From Saposhnikovia divaricata (lineage: Eukaryota; Streptophyta; Magnoliopsida; Apiales; Apiaceae): a stretch of DNA of 64,000 bases. The notes under the pieces are model-generated. The model did no database searches, had not been told where the DNA came from, and saw only the letters and a list, made by a program, of their open reading frames with translations. Both the position numbers and the translations under genes were made by a program. This document shows positions 11,523-27,272 of this stretch, piece after piece (within the stretch, counting starts at the first letter, position 1; each line of letters opens with the position of its first letter). The stretch lies in NCBI GenBank assembly GCA_036435485.1, contig CM071596.1, positions 16,396,001-16,460,000 on the forward strand. Direction: 5' to 3'.

Positions 11523-14148
11523 CAATTAGAAAAACTATAGCCCAATTAACGTGTTTCCAACTTTCCAGTGGTTTCAGAAGTAGAATCATATTTATTTATT
11601 TTGATATTTCGTTGGTATATGATTGTTTATGTTAATTTTAATATGGGCCTTTTGTTATATGAGATGATTATTGTTTTATTTTGGTACCGAGAAGGAAGGC
11701 CTTGCCAGCACTCAAGTTGGTCTATGTTGTGCCTGGCTCAGATCACCGATGTTTTTGTCTGAGATATTAAACGTGTATTCTTCATGGCAATTACATAAAG
11801 TTGAATGTTATGCAGTTCCGTGACGACTTAAAAGCTTTCAAGTCTCAACATTGTCATCTTGTGGATGCTGTCCTATGAAATAACCTGGCAGTCTTTGGAG
11901 AATATCAGAACCGTATGAACTATCAAGTATTCAAATATGTGGAGCTTAATTTTTTTCTGTACTAACCCATTGAAAGTAAATGATATCATCTTTTACAAAA
12001 AACAAGAAGGAAAGATTGGAGAGTTTGATTTTGTCAACTTGCAGAAGGGTGGCTTAGGATAAATGTTAATTTGGAGCCACTAGTCTCATGCTTAATCCTT
12101 TTAAATTTTGCATGGAAATTTATATTGACAGTATTTACTTAAAGCTATTCATTGGAAATTTTCACAATAAAATTGGTAGCATCCCGAACAACGTGGTTAT
12201 CGAGTTTACTTCGAAGAATCACTATCACAATAGGCTAAGGTTTTCACTTGGGTTGATCCTTGACTTGATCAGGCGCAAATCAATTGCTTGGCAAACTATC
12301 ACACATATTCTTACATCCAATATACTGGTTTTTCTTCCCCCGTGAAACGTATACGACTTGTTTCAACTAGTTTCCAAGACTTTATTTCCAACAAGCATCC
12401 AAGTTGATTTTTATTGCAGTTTGGCTTTGTAATGTCTAAGCTCAAATTCAATCATTTAAGTAGGGTAAAATGGCTTAATCATAACTGAACTCAGCCCCAA
12501 CTTGCAACTGGGTAACTGAACTCAAAAACCTTAAAATTACATAACTCAATAAATTAAAACTTGTAACTTGGGCACTAAACAAAAGTAAACTTGAAACTTG
12601 GCAACTGAATAAAAATAAACTTGCAACGGGGGCACTGAACAAAATTGAGACTGAGAATAAGCAAAATAAACTGATTGAAAGAGGAGAGAGACTGAGATTC
12701 AGTTCATTTTTTTTATTTTAAGAAAATATTTGTTTTATAGTTTTTATATATAAAAAATTAAGATTTTAAAATAAAAAACTGAATATGAAATTTTTTAAAA
12801 AATTAAAATTTTTTATAAATTAAACAAAGATTAAGATTTTAGAATAAAAAACTGATTATGAATTTTATAAGAAAATTCAAATTTTTTATAAATTAAACAA
12901 AGATTAAATAAAAAAATTAAGATTTTAAAATAAAAAACAGAATATGTAAATTAATAACATATAAAAATTTAAAAAATATATATAATTAGAGATATTAGAA
13001 AAGGAACCGTGCATTGCACGTGTTATAAGCCAGTAAATTAAAAAAAAAATTAAGATTTAAAATATTTGTTTTATAGTTTTTATATATAAATAAAAAATTT
13101 AAAATTTTAAAATAAAAACTGTTTTTTTTTGTTCAGGGCCCAATTGTAAGTTTATTTTTGTTCAATACCCCAGTTGCAAGTTTTTATTAATCTAGTAATG
13201 TAAATGCATGTTACAGATAAGTTCAGTTATGTAAGTTGCAAGTTGAGTTTTTATTCTGTTAGTTAGGTTAACGGCAGTTACCTAAATGCAAGTTTTAATT
13301 TATTGAGTTATGTTTGCAAGGTTTTTGAGTTCAGTTACCCAGTTGCAGTTTGGGGCTGAGTTCAATTATGATTAAGCAATTTTACCCCAAAAGATTTCTA
13401 CAATCGAACTTATTATTCTCTACAACTTGGAAATAAGGTTAAATATCAAACTGGTCACTGAAGTGGTGGCCATATATCACTTTACTCACTGATTTCAACG
13501 GGATCTCATTTGAATCACTTAAGTCATAATAAATATCAAACAGATACCTATAAATATGTTATTGAGAATCAAAATAATTTTTTGTTAAATTCTATACATT
13601 TTTCTTCAATGCCACCATAACCAAATGAAAAGTCATGGGTTCTAATATTGAAGATAATATATTTAAATTTTTTAAAATATATTAACTATTTATTTTTAAT
13701 TAAATCAAAGAAAATAACTAGAAAATTAAATATAAATAGTAAATAAATTTTAAAAATTTTAAATATATTATCTAAAATACTAGAATCCATGACTTTTCAT
13801 TTGGTTATGGTGGCATTGAAGAAAAATGTATTGAACTTAACAAAAAATTATTTTAATTCTCGATCACATATTTAGATGTATCTATTTGATATTTATTATG
13901 ACTTAAGTGATTGTAATGAGACCCCGTTGAAATTCGTGAGTAAAGTGATATATGGCCTCCACTTCAGTGACTAATTTGATATTTAACCCCTTGGAAATAT
14001 AATTAGTTTGTAAATAAAATTTATCAAGTACAAGTCTGGCCGGGCTGTGAATGACTGTTTTTTCTGTCTTTCCGGTCTTTATTCTGTAGGAGCAGATCAG
14101 TGAGAATTATATGTAGAATAATGCTTGAATTTGCCTTGGTTGTTGGTT
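11523..14148 (+). repeat. Array unit 4
   Basis: Mosaic unit: its left part is A-like (A-type 'gattattg' near 11665, 'atccttttaaatt' at 12096, 'gttgattttt' near 12403). From about 12590 it is B-like ('acttgaaacttggcaactg' insertion, 'gccagtaaatt' at 13029, MITE B ending 'aacccc'). Confidence 0.92.
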
Positions 14149-16773
14149 CAATTAGAAAAACTCTAGCCCAATTAACGTGTTTCCAACTTTCCAGTGGTTT
14201 CAGAAGTAGAATCATATTTATTTATTTTGATATTTCGTTGGTATATGATTGTTTATGTTAATTTTAATATGGGCCTTTTGTTATATGAGATGATTGTTGT
14301 TTTATTTTGGTACCGAGAAGGAAGGCCTTGCCAGCACTCAAGTTGGTCTATGTTGTGCCTGGCTCAGATCACCGATGTTTTTGTCTGAGATATTAAACGT
14401 GTATTCTTCATGGCAATTACATAAAGTTGAATGTTATGCAGTTCCGTGACGACTTAAAAGCTTTCAAGTCTCAACATTGTCATCTTGTGGATGCTGTCCT
14501 ATGAAATAACCTGGCAGTCTTTGGAGAATATCAGAACCGTATGAACTATCAAGTATTCAAATATGTGGAGCTTAATTTTTTTCTGTACTAACCCATTGAA
14601 AGTAAATGATATCATCTTTTACAAAAAACAAGAAGGAAAGATTGGAGAGTTTGATTTTGTCAACTTGCAGAAGGGTGGCTTAGGATAAATGTTAATTTGG
14701 AGCCACTAGTCTCATGCTTAATCCTTTTAAATTTTGCATGGAAATTTATATTGACAGTATTTACTTAAAGCTATTCATTGGAAATTTTCACAATAAAATT
14801 GGTAGCATCCCGAACAACGTGGTTATCGAGTTTACTTCGAAGAATCACTATCACAATAGGCTAAGGTTTTCACTTGGGTTGATCCTTGACTTGATCAGGC
14901 GCAAATCAATTGCTTGGCAAACTATCACACATATTCTTACATCCAATATACTGGTTTTTCTTCCCCCGTGAAACGTATACGACTTGTTTCAACTAGTTTC
15001 CAAGACTTTATTTCCAACAAGCATCCAAGTTGATTTTTATTGCAGTTTGGCTTTGTAATGTCTAAGCTCAAATTCAATCATTTAAGTAGGGTAAAATGGC
15101 TTAATCATAACTGAACTCAGCCCCAACTTGCAACTGGGTAACTGGACTCAAAAACCTTAAAATTACATAACTCAATAAATTAAAACTTGTAACTTGGGCA
15201 CTAAACAAAAGTAAACTTGAAACTTGGCAACTGAATAAAAATAAACTTGCAACGGGGGCACTGAACAAAATTGAGACTGAGAATAAGCAAAATAAACTGA
15301 TTGAAAGAGGAGAGAGACTGAGATTCAGTTCATTTTTTTTATTTTAAGAAAATATTTGTTTTAAAGTTTTTATATATAAAAAATTAAGATTTTAAAATAA
15401 AAAACTGAATATGAAATTTTTTAGAAAATTAAAATTTTTTATAAATTAAACAAAGATTAAGATTTTAGAATAAAAAACTGATTATTAATTTTATAAGAAA
15501 ATTCAAATTTTTTATAAATTAAACAAAGATTAAATAAAAAAATTAAGATTTTAAAATAAAAAACAGAATATATAAATTAATAACATATAAAAATTTAAAA
15601 AATATATATAATTAGAGATATTATAAAAGGAACCGTGCATTGCACGTGTTATAAGCCAGTAAATTAAAAAAAAATTAAGATTTAAAATATTTGTTTTATA
15701 GTTTTTATATATAAATAAAAAATTTAAAATTTTAAAATAAAAACTGTTTTTTTTTGTTCAGGGCCCAATTGTAAGTTTATTTTTGTTCAATACCCCAGTT
15801 GCAAGTTTTTATTAATCTAGTAATGTAAATGCATGTTACGGATAAGTTCAGTTATGTAAGTTGCAAGTTGAGTTTTTATTCTGTTAGTTAGGTTAACGGC
15901 AGTTACCTAAATGCAAGTTTTAATTTATTGAGTTATGTTTGCAAGGTTTTTTAGTTCAGTTACCCAGTTGCAGTTTGGGGCTGAGTTCAATTATGATTAA
16001 GCCATTTTACCCCAAAAGATTTCTACAATCGAACTTATTATTCTCTACAACTTGGAAATAAGGTTAAATATCAAACTGGTCACTGAAGTGGTGGCCATAT
16101 ATCACTTTACTCACTGATTTCAACGGGATCTCATTTGAATCACTTAAGTCATAATAAATATCAAACAGATACCTATAAATATGTTATTGAGAATCAAACT
16201 AATTTTTTGTTAAATTCTATACATTTTTCTTCAATGCCACCATAACCAAATGAAAAGTCATGGGTTCTAATATTGAAGATAATATATTTAAATTTTTTAA
16301 AATATATTTACTATTTATTTTTAATTAAATCAAAGAAAATAACTAGAAAATTAAATATAAATAGTAAATAAATTTTAAAAATTTTAAATATATTATCTAA
16401 AATACTAGAATCCATGACTTTTCATTTGGTTATGGTGGCATTGAAGAAAAATGTATTGAACTTAACAAAAAATTATTTTAATTCTCGATCACATATTTAG
16501 ATGTATCTATTTGATATTTATTATGACTTAAGTGATTGTAATGAGACCCCGTTGAAATTCGTGAGTAAAGTGATATATGGCCTCCACTTCAGTGACTAAT
16601 TTGATATTTAACCCCTTGGAAATATAATTAGTTTGTAAATAAAATTTATCAAGTACAAGTCTGGCCGGGCTGTGAATGACTGTTTTTTCTGTCTTTCCGG
16701 TCTTTATTCTGTAGGAGCAGATCAGTGAGAATTATATGTAGAATAATGCTTGAATTTGCCTTGGTTGTTGGTT
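14149..16773 (+). repeat. Array unit 5
   Basis: Mosaic like unit 4, including 'atccttttaaatt' at 14722, but with the B-type 'gattgttg' near 14292. It shares with unit 4 the private 'ccttaaaattac' at about 15156. Confidence 0.92.
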
Positions 16774-19391
16774 CAATTAGAAAAACTCTAGCCCAATTAA
16801 CGTGTTTCCAACTTTCCAGTGGTTTCAGAAGTAGAATCATATTTATTTATTTTGATATTTCGTTGGTATATGATTGTTATGTTAATTTTAATATGGGCCT
16901 TTTGTTATATGAGATGATTGTTGTTTTATTTTGGTACCGAGAAGGAAGGCCTTGCCAGCACTCAAGTTGGTCTATGTTGTGCCTGGCTCAGATCACCGAT
17001 GTTTTTGTCTGAGATATTAAACGTGTATTCTTCATGGCAATTACATAAAGTTGAATGTTATGCAGTTCCGTGACGACTTAAAAGCTTTCAAGTCTCAACA
17101 TTGTCATCTTGTGGATGCTGTCCTATGAAATAACCTGGCAGTCTTTGGAGAATATCAGAACCGTATGAACTATCAAGTATTCAAATATGTGGAGCTTAAT
17201 TTTTTTCTGTACTAACCCATTGAAAGTAAATGATATCATCTTTTACAAAAAACAAGAAGGAAAGATTGGAGAGTTTGATTTTGTCAACTTGCAGAAGGGT
17301 GGCTTAGGATAAATGTTAATTTGGAGCCACTAGTCTCATGCTTAATCCTTCTAAATTTTGCATGGAAATTTATATTGACAGTATTTACTTAAAGCTATTC
17401 ATTGGAAATTTTCACAATAAAATTGGTAGCATCCCGAACAACGTGGTTATCGAGTTTACTTCGAAGAATCACTATCACAATAGGCTAAGGTTTTCACTTG
17501 GGTTGATCCTTGACTTGATCAGGCGCAAATCAATTGCTTGGCAAACTATCACACATATTCTTACATCCAATATACTGGTTTTTCTTCCCCCGTGAAACGT
17601 ATACGACTTGTTTCAACTAGTTTCCAAGACTTTATTTCCAACAAGCATCCAAGTTGATTTTTATTGCAGTTTGGCTTTGTAATGTCTAAGCTCAAATTCA
17701 ATCATTTAAGTAGGGTAAAATGGCTTAATCATAACTGAACTCAGCCCCAATTTGCAACTGGGTAACTGAACTCAAAAACCTTGCAATTACATAACTCAAT
17801 AAATTAAAACTTGTAACTTGGGCACTAAACAAAAGTAAACTTGCAACTGAATAAAAATAAACTTGCAACGGGGGCACTGAACAAAATTGAGACTGAGAAT
17901 AAGCAAAATAAACTGATTGAAAGAGGAGAGAGACTGAGATTCAGTTCATTTTTTTTATTTTAAGAAAATATTTGTTTTATAGTTTTTATATATAAAAAAT
18001 TAAGATTTTAAAATAAAAAACTGAATATGAAATTTTTTACAAAATTCAAATTTTTTATAAATTAAACGAAGATTAAGATTTTAGAATAAAAAACTGAATA
18101 TGAATTTTATAAGAAAATTCAAATTTTTTATAAATTAAACAAAGATTAAATAAAAAAATTAAGATTTTAAAATAAAAAATAGAATATGTAAATTAATAAC
18201 ATATAAAAATTTTAAAAATATATATAATTAGAGATATTAGAAAAGGAGCTGTGCATTGCACGTGTTATAAGCTACTAGTAAATTAAAAAAAATTAAGATT
18301 TAAAATATTTGTTTTATAGTTTTTATATATAAATAAAAAATTTAAAATTTTAAAATAAAAACTGTTTTTTTTTTCAGGGCCCAGTTTTAAGTTTATTTTT
18401 GTTCAATACCCAAGTTGCAAGTTTTTATTAATCTAGTAATGTAAATGCAAGTTACGGATAAGTTCAGTTATGTAAGTTGCAAGTTCAGTTTTTATTATTT
18501 TTGTTAGGTAAACGGCAGTTACCTAAATGCAATTTTTAATTTATTGAGTTATGTAATTGCAAGGTTTTTGAGTTCAGTTACCCAGTTGCAGTTTGGGGCT
18601 GAGTTCAATTATGATTAAGCCATTTTACCCCAAAAGATTTCTACAATCGAACTTATTATTCTCTACAACTTGGAAATAAGGTTAAATATCAAACTGGTCA
18701 CTGAAGTGGTGGCCATATATCACTTTACTCACTGATTTCAACGGGATCTCATTTGAATCACTTAAGTCATAATAAATATCAAACAGATACCTATAAATAT
18801 GTTATTGAGAATCAAAATAATTTTTTGTTAAATTCTATACATTTTTCTTCAATGCCACCATAACCAAATGAAAAGTCATGGGTTCTAATATTGAAGATAA
18901 TATATTTAAATTTTTTAAAATATATTTACTATTTATTTTTAATTAAATCAAAGAAAATAACTAGAAAATTAAATATAAATAGTAAATAAATTTTTAAATT
19001 TTTAAATATATTATCTAAAATACTAGAATCCATGACTTTTCATTTGGTTATGGTGGCATTGAAGAAAAATGTATTGAACTTAACAAAAAATTATTTTAAT
19101 TCTCGATCACATATTTAGATGTATCTATTTGATATTTATTATGACTTAAGTGATTGTAATGAGACCCCGTTGAAATTCGTGAGTAAAGTGATATATGGCC
19201 TCCACTTCAGTGACTAATTTGATATTTAACTCCTTGGAAATATAATTAGTTTGTAAATAAAATTTATCAAGTACAAGTCTGGCCGGGCTGTGAATGACTG
19301 TTTTTTCTGTCTTTCCGGTCTTTATTCTGTAGGAGCAGATCAGTGAGAATTATATGTAGAATAATGCTTGAATTTGCCTTGGTTGTTGGTT
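16774..19391 (+). repeat. Array unit 6
   Basis: A-type in its right half (no insertion near 17840, 'gctactagtaaatt' at about 18270, MITE ending 'aactcc'), inside a run of B-type units. A one-base deletion at about 16876 ('gattgttatg' for 'gattgtttatg') fuses two small frames into a 95-codon ORF, showing these frames are not under constraint. Confidence 0.92.
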
Positions 19392-22016
19392 CAATTAGAA
19401 AAACTCTAGCCCAATTAACGTGTTTCCAACTTTCCAGTGGTTTCAGAAGTAGAATCATATTTATTTATTTTGATATTTCGTTGGTATATGATTGTTTATG
19501 TTAATTTTAATATGGGCCTTTTGTTATATGAGATGATTGTTGTTTTATTTTGGTACCGAGAAGGAAGGCCTTGCCAGCACTCAAGTTGGTCTATGTTGTG
19601 CCTGGCTCAGATCACCGATGTTTTTGTCTGAGATATTAAACGTGTATTCTTCATGGCAATTACATAAAGTTGAATGTTATGCAGTTCCGTGACGACTTAA
19701 AAGCTTTCAAGTCTCAACATTGTCATCTTGTGGATGCTGTCCTATGAAATAACCTGGCAGTCTTTGGAGAATATCAGAACCGTATGAACTATCAAGTATT
19801 CAAATATGTGGAGCTTAATTTTTTTCTGTACTAACCCATTGAAAGTAAATGATATCATCTTTTACAAAAAACAAGAAGGAAAGATTGGAGAGTTTGATTT
19901 TGTCAACTTGCAGAAGGGTGGCTTAGGATAAATGTTAATTTGGAGCCACTAGTCTCATGCTTAATCCTTCTAAATTTTGCATGGAAATTTATATTGACAG
20001 TATTTACTTAAAGCTATTCATTGGAAATTTTCACAATAAAATTGGTAGCATCCCGAACAACGTGGTTATCGAGTTTACTTCGAAGAATCACTATCACAAT
20101 AGGCTAAGGTTTTCACTTGGGTTGATCCTTGACTTGATCAGGCGCAAATCAATTGCTTGGCAAACTATCACACATATTCTTACATCCAATATACTGGTTT
20201 TTCTTCCCCCGTGAAACGTATACGACTTGTTTCAACTAGTTTCCAAGACTTTATTTCCAACAAGCATCCAAGTTGGTTTTTATTGCAGTTTGGCTTTGTA
20301 ATGTCTAAGCTCAAATTCAATCATTTAAGTAGGGTAAAATGGCTTAATCATAACTGAACTCAGCCCCAACTTGCAACTGGGTAACTGAACTCAAAAACCT
20401 TGCAATTACATAACTCAATAAATTTAAACTTGTAACTTGGGCACTAAACAAAAGTAAACTTGAAACTTGGCAACTGAATAAAAATAAACTTGCAACGGGG
20501 GCACTGAACAAAATTGAGACTGAGAATAAGCAAAATAAACTGATTGAAAGAGGAGAGAGACTGAGATTCAGTTCATTTTTTTTATTTTAAGAAAATATTT
20601 GTTTTATAGTTTTTATATATAAAAAATTAAGATTTTAAAATAAAAAACTGAATATGAAATTTTTTAGAAAATTCAAATTTTTTATAAATTAAACAAAGAT
20701 TAAGATTTTAGAATAAAAAACTGATTATGAATTTTATAAGAAAATTCAAATTTTTTATAAATTAAACAAAGATTAAATAAAAAAATTAAGATTTTAAAAT
20801 AAAAAATAGAATATGTAAATTAATAACATATAAAAATTTAAAAAATATATATAATTAGAGATATTAGAAAAGGAGCCGTGCATTGCACGTGTTATAAGCC
20901 AGTAAATTAAAAAAAAATTAAGATTTAAAATATTTGTTTTATAGCTTTTATATATAAATAAAAAATTTAAAATTTTAAAATAAAAACTGTTTTTTTTTGT
21001 TCAGGGCCCAATTGTAAGTTTATTTTTGTTCAATACCCCAGTTGCAAGTTTTTATTAATCTAGTAATGTAAATGCAAGTTACGGATAAGTTCAGTTATGT
21101 AAGTTGCAAGTTGAGTTTTTATTCTGTTAGTTAGGTTAACGGCAGTTACCTAAATGCAAGTTTTAATTTATTGAGTTATGTTTGCAAGGTTTTTGAGTTC
21201 AGTTACCCAGTTGCAGTTTGGGGCTGAGTTTAATTATGATTAAGCCATTTTACCCCAAAAGATTTCTACAATCGAACTTATTATTCTCTACAACTTGGAA
21301 ATAAGGTTAAATATCAAACTGGTCACTGAAGTGGTGGCCATATATCACTTTACTCACTGATTTCAACGGGATCTCATTTGAATCACTTAAGTCATAATAA
21401 ATATCAAACAGATACCTATAAATATGTTATTGAGAATCAAAATAATTTTTTGTTAAATTCTATACATTTTTCTTCAATGCCACCATAACCAAATGAAAAG
21501 TCATGGGTTCTAATATTGAAGATAATATATTTAAATTTTTTAAAATATATTTACTATTTATTTTTTATTAAATCAAAGAAAATAACTAGAAAATTAAATA
21601 TAAATAGTAAATAAATTTTAAAAATTTTAAATATATTATCTAAAATACTAGAATCCATGACTTTTCATTTGGTTATGGTGGCATTGAAGAAAAATGTATT
21701 GAACTTAACAAAAAATTATTTTAATTCTCGATCACATATTTAGATGTATCTATTTGATATTTATTATGACTTAAGTGATTGTAATGAGACCCCGTTGAAA
21801 TTCGTGAGTAAAGTGATATATGGCCTCCACTTCAGTGACTAATTTGATATTTAACCCCTTGGAAATATAATTAGTTTGTAAATAAAATTTATCAAGTACA
21901 AGTCTGGCCGGGCTGTGAATGACTGTTTTTTCTGTCTTTCCGGTCTTTATTCTGTAGGAGCAGATCAGTGGGAATTATATGTAGAATAATGCTTGAATTT
22001 GCCTTGGTTGTTGGTT
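19392..22016 (+). repeat. Array unit 7
   Basis: B-type: insertion 'gaaacttggcaactg' at about 20461, 'gccagtaaatt' at about 20896 and 'gttggttttt' at about 20272. Confidence 0.92.
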
Positions 22017-24641
22017 CAATTAGAAAAACTCTAGCCCAATTAACGTGTTTCCAACTTTCCAGTGGTTTCAGAAGTAGAATCATATTTATTTATTTTGATA
22101 TTTCGTTGGTATATGATTGTTTATGTTAATTTTAATATGGGCCTTTTGTTATATGAGATGATTGTTGTTTTATTTTGGTACCGAGAAGGAAGGCCTTGCC
22201 AGCACTCAAGTTGGTCTATGTTGTGCCTGGCTCAGATCACCGATGTTTTTGTCTGAGATATTAAACGTGTATTCTTCATGGCAATTACATAAAGTTGAAT
22301 GTTATGCAGTTCCGTGACGACTTAAAAGCTTTCAAGTCTCAACATTGTCATCTTGTGGATGCTGTCCTATGAAATAACCTGGCAGTCTTTGGAGAATATC
22401 AGAACCGTATGAACTATCAAGTATTCAAATATGTGGAGCTTAATTTTTTTCTGTACTAACCCATTGAAAGTAAATGATATCATCTTTTACAAAAAACAAG
22501 AAGGAAAGATTGGAGAGTTTGATTTTGTCAACTTGCAGAAGGGTGGCTTAGGATAAATGTTAATTTGGAGCCACTAGTCTCATGCTTAATCCTTCTAAAT
22601 TTTGCATGGAAATTTATATTGACAGTATTTACTTAAAGCTATTCATTGGAAATTTTCACAATAAAATTGGTAGCATCCCGAACAACGTGGTTATCGAGTT
22701 TACTTCGAAGAATCACTATCACAATAGGCTAAGGTTTTCACTTGGGTTGATCCTTGACTTGATCAGGCGCAAATCAATTGCTTGGCAAACTATCACACAT
22801 ATTCTTACATCCAATATACTGGTTTTTCTTCCCCCGTGGAACGTATACGACTTGTTTCAACTAGTTTCCAAGACTTTATTTCCAACAAGCATCCAAGTTG
22901 GTTTTTATTGCAGTTTGGCTTTGTAATGTCTAAGCTCAAATTCAATCATTTAAGTAGGGTAAAATGGCTTAATCATAACTGAACTCAGCCCCAACTTGCA
23001 ACTGGGTAACTGAACTCAAAAACCTTGCAATTACATAACTCAATAAATTAAAACTTGTAACTTGGGCACTAAACAAAAGTAAACTTGAAACTTGGCAACT
23101 GAATAAAAATAAACTTGCAACGGGGGCACTGAACAAAATTGAGACTGAGAATAAGCAAAATAAACTGATTGAAAGAGGAGAGAGACTGAGATTCAGTTCA
23201 TTTTTTTTATTTTAAGAAAATATTTGTTTTATAGTTTTTATATATAAAAAATTAAGATTTTAAAATAAAAAACTGAATATGAAATTTTTTAGAAAATTCA
23301 AATTTTTTTATAAATTAAACAAAGATTAAGATTGTAGAATAAAAAACTGAATATGAATTTTATAAGAAAATTCAAATTTTTTTTAATTTAAACAAAGATT
23401 AAATAAAAAAATTAAGATTTTAAAATAAAAAACAGAATATGTAAATTAATAACATATAAAAATTTAAAAAATATATATAATTAGAGATATTAGAAAAGGA
23501 GCCGTGCATTGCACGTGTTATAAGCCAGTAAATTATAAAAAAATTAAGATTTAAAATATTTGTTTTATAGTTTTTATATATAAATAAAAAATTTAAAATT
23601 TTAAAATAAAAACTGTTTTTTTTTCAGGGCCCAATTGTAAGTTTATTTTTGTTCAATACCCCAGTTGCAAGTTTTTATTAATCTAGTAATGTAAATGCAA
23701 GTTACGGATAAGTTCAGTTATGTAAGTTGCAAGTTGAGTTTTTATTCTGTTAGTTAGGTTAACGGCAGTTACCTAAATGCAAGTTTTAATTTATTGAGTT
23801 ATGTAATTGCAAGGTTTTTGAGTTCTGTTACCCAGTTGCAGTTTGGGGCTGAGTTCAATTATGATTAAGCCATTTTACCCCAAAAGATTTCTACAATCGA
23901 ACTTATTATTCTCTACAACTTGGAAATAAGGTTAAATATCAAACTGGTCACTGAAGTGGTGGCCATATATCACTTTACTCACTGATTTCAACGGGATCTC
24001 ATTTGAATCACTTAAGTCATAATAAATATCAAACAGATACCTATAAATATGTTATTGAGAATCAAAATAATTTTTTGTTAAATTCTATACATTTTTCTTC
24101 AATGCCACCATAACCAAATGAAAAGTCATGGGTTCTAATATTGAAGATAATATATTTAAATTTTTTAAAATATATTTACTATTTATTTTTAATTAAATCA
24201 AAGAAAATAACTAGAAAATTAAATATAAATAGTAAATAAATTTTAAAAATTTTAAATATATTATCTAAAATACTAGAATCCATGACTTTTCATTTGGTTA
24301 TGGTGGCATTGAAGAAAAATGTATTGAACTTAACAAAAAATTATTTTAATTCTCGATCACATATTTAGATGTATCTATTTGATATTTATTATGACTTAAG
24401 TGATTGTAATGAGACCCCGTTAAAATTCGTGAGTAAAGTGATATATGGCCTCCACTTCAGTGACTAATTTGATATTTAACCCCTTGGAAATATAATTAGT
24501 TTGTAAATAAAATTTATCAAGTACAAGTCTGGCCGGGCTGTGAATGACTGTTTTTTCTGTCTTTCCGGTCTTTATTCTGTAGGAGCAGATCAGTGAGAAT
24601 TATATGTAGAATAATGCTTGAATTTGCCTTGGTTGTTGGTT
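22017..24641 (+). repeat. Array unit 8
   Basis: B-type. It has the private change 'cccccgtggaacg' at about 22831, which removes the usual stop of the 85-codon frame. An 'aattttttttaattt' run at about 23380 is nearly shared with unit 11. Confidence 0.92.
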
Positions 24642-27272
24642 CAATTAGAAAAACTCTAGCCCAATTAATTAACGTGTTTCCAACTTTCCAGTGGTTTCAG
24701 AAGTAGAATCATATTTATTTATTTTGATATTTCGTTGGTATATGATTGTTTATGTTAATTTTAATATGGGCCTTTTGTTATATGAGATGATTGTTGTTTT
24801 ATTTTGGTACCGAGAAGGAAGGCCTTGCCAGCACTCAAGTTGGTCTATGTTGTGCCTGGCTCAGATCACCGATGTTTTTGTCTGAGATATTAAACGTGTA
24901 TTCTTCATGGCAATTACATAAAGTTGAATGTTATGCAGTTCCGTGACGACTTAAAAGCTTTCAAGTCTCAACATTGTCATCTTGTGGATGCTGTCCTATG
25001 AAATAACCTGGCAGTCTTTGGAGAATATCAGAACCGTATGAACTATCAAGTATTCAAATATGTGGAGCTTAATTTTTTTCTGTACTAACCCATTGAAAGT
25101 AAATGATATCATCTTTTACAAAAAACAAGAAGGAAAGATTGGAGAGTTTGATTTTGTCAACTTGCAGAAGGGTGGCTTAGGATAAATGTTAATTTGGAGC
25201 CACTAGTCTCATGCTTAATCCTTCTAAATTTTTCATGGAAATTTATATTGACAGTATTTACTTAAAGCTATTCATTGGAAATTTTCACAATAAAATTGGT
25301 AGCATCCCGAACAACGTGGTTATCGAGTTTACTTCGAAGAATCACTATCACAATAGGCTAAGGTTTTCACTTGGGTTGATCCTTGACTTGATCAGGCGCA
25401 AATCAATTGCTTGGCAAACTATCACACATATTCTTACATCCAATATACTGGTTTTTCTTCCCTCGTGAAACGTATACGTCTTGTTTCAACTAGTTTCCAA
25501 GACTTTATTTCCAACAAGCATCCAAGTTGGTTATTATTGCAGTTTGGCTTTGTAATGTCTAAGCTCAAATTCAATCATTTAAGTAGGGTAAAATGGCTTA
25601 ATCATAACTGAACTCAGCCCCAACTTGCAACTGGATAACTGAACTCAAAAACCTTGCAATTACATAACTCAATAAATTAAAACTTGTAACTTGGGCACTA
25701 AACAAAAGTAAACTTGAAACTTGGCAACTGAATAAAAATAAACTTGCAACGGGGGCACTGAACAAAATTGAGACTGAGAATAAGCAAAATAAACTGATTG
25801 AAAGAGGAGAGAGACTGAGATTCAGTTCATTTTTTTTATTTTAAGAAAATATTTGTTTTATAGTTTTTATATATAAAAAATTAAGATTTTAAAATAAAAA
25901 ACTGAATATGAAATTTTTTAGAAAATTCAAATTTTTTATAAATTAAACAAAGATTAAGATTTTAGAATAAAAAATTGAATATGAATTTTATAAGAAAATT
26001 CAAATTTTTTATAAATTAAACAAAGATTAAATAAAAAAATTAAAATTTTAAAATAAAAAACAGAATATGTAAATTAATAACATATAAAAATTTAAAAAAT
26101 ATATATAATTAGAGATATTAGAAAAGGAACCGTGCATTGCACGTGTTATAAGCCAGTAAATTAAAAAAAAATTAATATTTAAAATATTTGTTTTATAGTT
26201 TTTATATATAAATAAAAAATTTAAAATTTTAAAATAAAAACTGTTTTTTTTTGTTCAGGGCCCAATTGTAAGTTTATTTTTGTTCAATACCCCAGTTGCA
26301 AGTTTTTATTAATCTAGTAATGTAAATGCAAGTTACGGATAAGTTCAGTTATGTAAGTTGCAAGTTCAGTTTTTATTCTGTTAGTTAGGTTAACGGCAGT
26401 TACCTAAATGCAAGTTTTAATTTATTGAGTTATGTAATTGCAAGGTTTTTGAGTTCAGTTACCCAGTTGCAGTTTGAGGCTGAGTTCAATTATGATTAAG
26501 CCATTTTACCCCAAAAGATTTCTACAATCGAACTTATTATTCTCTACAACTTGGAAATAAGGTTAAATATCAAACTGGTCACTGAAGTGGTGGTCATATA
26601 TCACTTTACTCACTGATTTCAACGGGATCTCATTTGAATCACTTAAGTCATAATAAATATCAAACAGATACCTATAAATATGTTATTGAGAATCAAAATA
26701 ATTTTTTGTTAAATTCTATACATTTTTCTTCAATGCCACCATAACCAAATGAAAAGTCATGGGTTCTAATATTGAAGATAATATATTTAAATTTTTTAAA
26801 ATATATTTACTATTTATTTTTAATTAAATCAAAGAAAATAACTAGAAAATTAAATATAAATAGTAAATAAATTTTAAAATTTTTAAATATATTATCTAAA
26901 ATACTAGAATCCATGACTTTTCATTTGGTTATGGTGGCATTGAAGAAAAATGTATTGAACTTAACAAAAAATTATTTTAATTCTCGATCACATATTTAGA
27001 TGTATCTATTTGATATTTATTATGACTTAAGTGATTGTAATGAGACCCCGTTGAAATTCGTGAGTAAAGTGATATATGGCCTCCACTTCAGTGACTAATT
27101 TGATATTTAACCCCTTGGAAATATAATTAGTTTGTAAATAAAATTTATCAAGTACAAGTCTGGCCGGGCTGTGAATGACTGTTTTTTCTGTCTTTCCGGT
27201 CTTTATTCTGTAGGAGCAGATCAGTGAGAATTATATGTAGAATAATGCTTGAATTTGCCTTGGTTGTTGGTT
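24642..27272 (+). repeat. Array unit 9
   Basis: B-type and the longest (2631 bp). It has a 4-bp duplication 'attaatta' at about 24664 and 'tttttcatgg' at 25229, shared only with unit 11. Confidence 0.92.

Noticed and set aside
16725..17012. 95-codon ORF in unit 6
   Set aside because: It arises only from a one-base deletion that fuses two neighbouring frames; absent in the other units.
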